From: an uncultured Ruminococcus sp.
GTDB taxonomy: Bacteria; Bacillota; Clostridia; Oscillospirales; Ruminococcaceae
Direction: 5' to 3'
DNA: 5,894 nt
Assembly (NCBI GenBank): GCA_900551505.1
Contig: URWK01000089.1
Coordinates: 1 to 5,894, forward strand
In this document: positions 4,830 through 5,894 of the stretch, piece after piece
Position numbering within the stretch: the stretch's first letter is position 1
Layout of the letters: each line of letters starts with the position of its first letter
Made by a program: the position numbers and the translations under genes
Notes under the pieces: model-generated
What the model saw: only the letters and a program-made list of their open reading frames with translations
What the model was told of the DNA's origin: nothing
The model's database searches: none

Positions 4830-5753
4830 ATGACACTTAAAGTTGCGAATAAATTATATGAACTCAGAAAACAAAATAAAATGTCACAGGAAGAACTTGC
4901 AGAGAAACTCGGAGTAAGCCGTCAGGCAGTTTCAAAGTGGGAACGTGCGGAAGCTTCGCCGACTACGGACAGTTTAATTCTGCTTGCACAGCTCTATAAT
5001 ATTTCGCTTGATGAACTGCTTGAAATAAATACGGCGAATACATACAGCGATAACAGTGATGATAATGATACGCCGACAGAAAACATTGACGACTTTGAAG
5101 ATGAAAGCACAGATACGGAAGAAGATGACGGCATAATGTTCTTTACAGGAAACACTTTTCAGGAAAGCAATGATAATGTTCCGTTTATGCAGACCACAGA
5201 AAATGATGATGCTTTAGGATTTTTCAGTAGCAATACAGAATACAAAGAATCTGAAGTCCCGCAGTTTTCACAGTCCGAAACAACTTACAGAACATATAAT
5301 ACGGAAAATTACGCCACACCTTCACAAGAACCCGAACGCCCTTATTCTTATGGTAAGAAGACAGGGAAGTTTATAAAGGCTTTTGACCGTTTTTCCAGAA
5401 CGAATATATTCAAATTCATATTCAGAGGATTTCCGTTTATTCTCGGTATGCTTGAAACATTTCTTTATCTTGCCTCTGACGAATGTATCAATGGCGGATT
5501 TCTTGTAGCTTTCTATGTGCTTGCAGTACCGCTGTTTTACCTTACAGTGGCATCACTCAAGCACCGAAACCCGAATATTTTCCCGTATCCGATTGTAAGC
5601 ATTATTCTCTGCATGATATTTGCCGAAACATTTTCCTATTCGTCAGATACAGATGTACTTATTGTGCTGTTCGTCTTTACAATACCGCTTTACTACATAG
5701 CCGTGAACCTTAACCGTGATTTCAAACTTTTCAAGCGTAAGAACAGGAAGTAG
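4830..5753 (+). CDS. XRE-family regulator with acidic linker and C-terminal membrane domain
   Basis: A 307-residue protein in three parts. Residues 1-66 are a Cro/C1-type helix-turn-helix domain, with MSQEELAEKLGVSRQAVSKW (18-37) as the core and SPTTDSLILLAQLYNISLDELL (43-64) as its closing helices. Residues about 67-190 are an acidic, Ser/Thr/Asn-rich, probably disordered linker with an imperfect 27-residue repeat. Residues about 194-294 hold four hydrophobic segments (near 194-214, 222-243, 251-268 and 274-294), followed by a basic tail KRKNRK. The DNA-binding domain would therefore be held at the inner face of the membrane. The ATG at 4830 is ten bases after GGAG (4816-4819), and other ATGs at 4820 and 4823 are out of frame. 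The gene stands alone and is divergent from the tRNA pair. Regulators of this build are common in Clostridia, but the signal sensed and the targets are not known. Autoregulation is plausible but inferred. Confidence 0.88.
   Translation: MTLKVANKLYELRKQNKMSQEELAEKLGVSRQAVSKWERAEASPTTDSLILLAQLYNISLDELLEINTANTYSDNSDDNDTPTENIDDFEDESTDTEEDDGIMFFTGNTFQESNDNVPFMQTTENDDALGFFSSNTEYKESEVPQFSQSETTYRTYNTENYATPSQEPERPYSYGKKTGKFIKAFDRFSRTNIFKFIFRGFPFILGMLETFLYLASDECINGGFLVAFYVLAVPLFYLTVASLKHRNPNIFPYPIVSIILCMIFAETFSYSSDTDVLIVLFVFTIPLYYIAVNLNRDFKLFKRKNRK
5124..5273 (+). repeat. Imperfect 27-residue tandem repeat in the XRE linker
   Basis: Residues 99-121 and 126-148 share a pattern of DD, three residues, FF, S/T, one residue, NT, then ES, VP, F and Q. 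The pairs FF (104/131), NT (108/135), F (119/146) and Q (121/148) are each offset by 27. ES and VP fit with one-residue shifts. It looks like an old internal duplication that kept short hydrophobic patches in an otherwise acidic disordered region. Confidence 0.5.
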
Positions 5754-5766
5754 ACTTTACAGGCAA

Positions 5767-5792
5767 GCCCCGGTATAAGCAAGTTCCGGGGC
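5767..5792 (+). terminator. Probable XRE terminator stem, T-run not seen
   Basis: GCCCCGG (5767-5773) and CCGGGGC (5786-5792) pair perfectly around a 12-base loop, 13 bases after the XRE stop codon. Position and GC-rich stem are as expected for an intrinsic terminator. Instead of a T-run, 13 Cs follow (5792-5804), which fits a sequence error starting exactly at the base of the hairpin. Confidence 0.6.
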
Positions 5793-5894
5793 CCCCCCCC
5801 CCCCAAAGGGGGGGGGGGGCGCCCCAAAAAAAAAAAAGGAAAAAAAAAAAGGTGGTTATAAAAAAAAAAAAAAAAATTATTTAATTTGATTTGT
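5793..5894. other. Low-complexity right end, probable assembly artefact
   Basis: The run of 13 C (from 5792), AAA, 12 G (5808-5819), then A-runs of 12, 11 and about 17 broken by short G-rich pieces, does not resemble the rest of the window. The C-AAA-G block is a palindrome of the kind made by assembly at a contig end. No gene or reliable signal can be read here. Confidence 0.75.

Noticed and set aside
5792..5820. C-AAA-G palindrome as a telomere-like or hairpin end
   Set aside because: Pure homopolymer arms beside long A-runs, with a similar C-rich block at the other end, are better explained by assembly error.

Overview
The window looks like a chromosomal fragment of a low-to-moderate GC Firmicute, most likely a gut Clostridia member of the Ruminococcus/Oscillospiraceae kind. 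This rests on consensus AGGAGG-type ribosome binding sites, sigma-A-like promoters with 17-bp spacers, tRNA-Ser genes without an encoded CCA, and an EF-G-like protein and an ABC-F protein of types I associate with Clostridia. The genus is an inference. Homopolymer-rich, palindromic sequence at both ends suggests that this is a whole assembled contig with unreliable termini.

Layout. Bases 1-69 are low-complexity C-rich sequence. A minus-strand gene (100-2148) encodes an EF-G-like translational GTPase. It has its own promoter (2209-2237) wrapped by a perfect 8-bp inverted repeat, and a 5' leader hairpin. Next is a minus-strand block, read from right to left: tRNA-Ser(UGA), tRNA-Ser(GCU), an intrinsic terminator, a 99-residue unknown protein, and an ABC-F ATPase whose ATG directly follows the previous stop codon (TAAATG). 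The tRNAs have a strong promoter at 4547-4575. The two protein genes have no room for a separate promoter after the terminator, so read-through or a promoter inside the tRNA region is needed. On the plus strand, reading away from the tRNAs, is a DNA-binding XRE-type regulator with an acidic linker and four predicted membrane helices (4830-5753). It is preceded by two promoter-like elements exactly 84 bp apart and followed by a terminator stem that runs into low-complexity sequence.

How the parts fit. Everything on the minus strand concerns translation: a GTPase related to EF-G, an ABC-F protein of the class that acts at the ribosomal E site, and two serine tRNAs. The divergent membrane-tethered regulator has no obvious target here except possibly itself. 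I found no CRISPR array, insertion sequence, phage module or toxin-antitoxin pair. The less ordinary signals are regulatory: the inverted repeat on the EF-G-like promoter, the three-arm arrangement of terminator and Shine-Dalgarno sequence after the tRNAs, and the tandem promoters of the XRE gene. The uncharacterised small protein coupled to the ABC-F gene and the internal repeat in the XRE linker are the less ordinary protein features.
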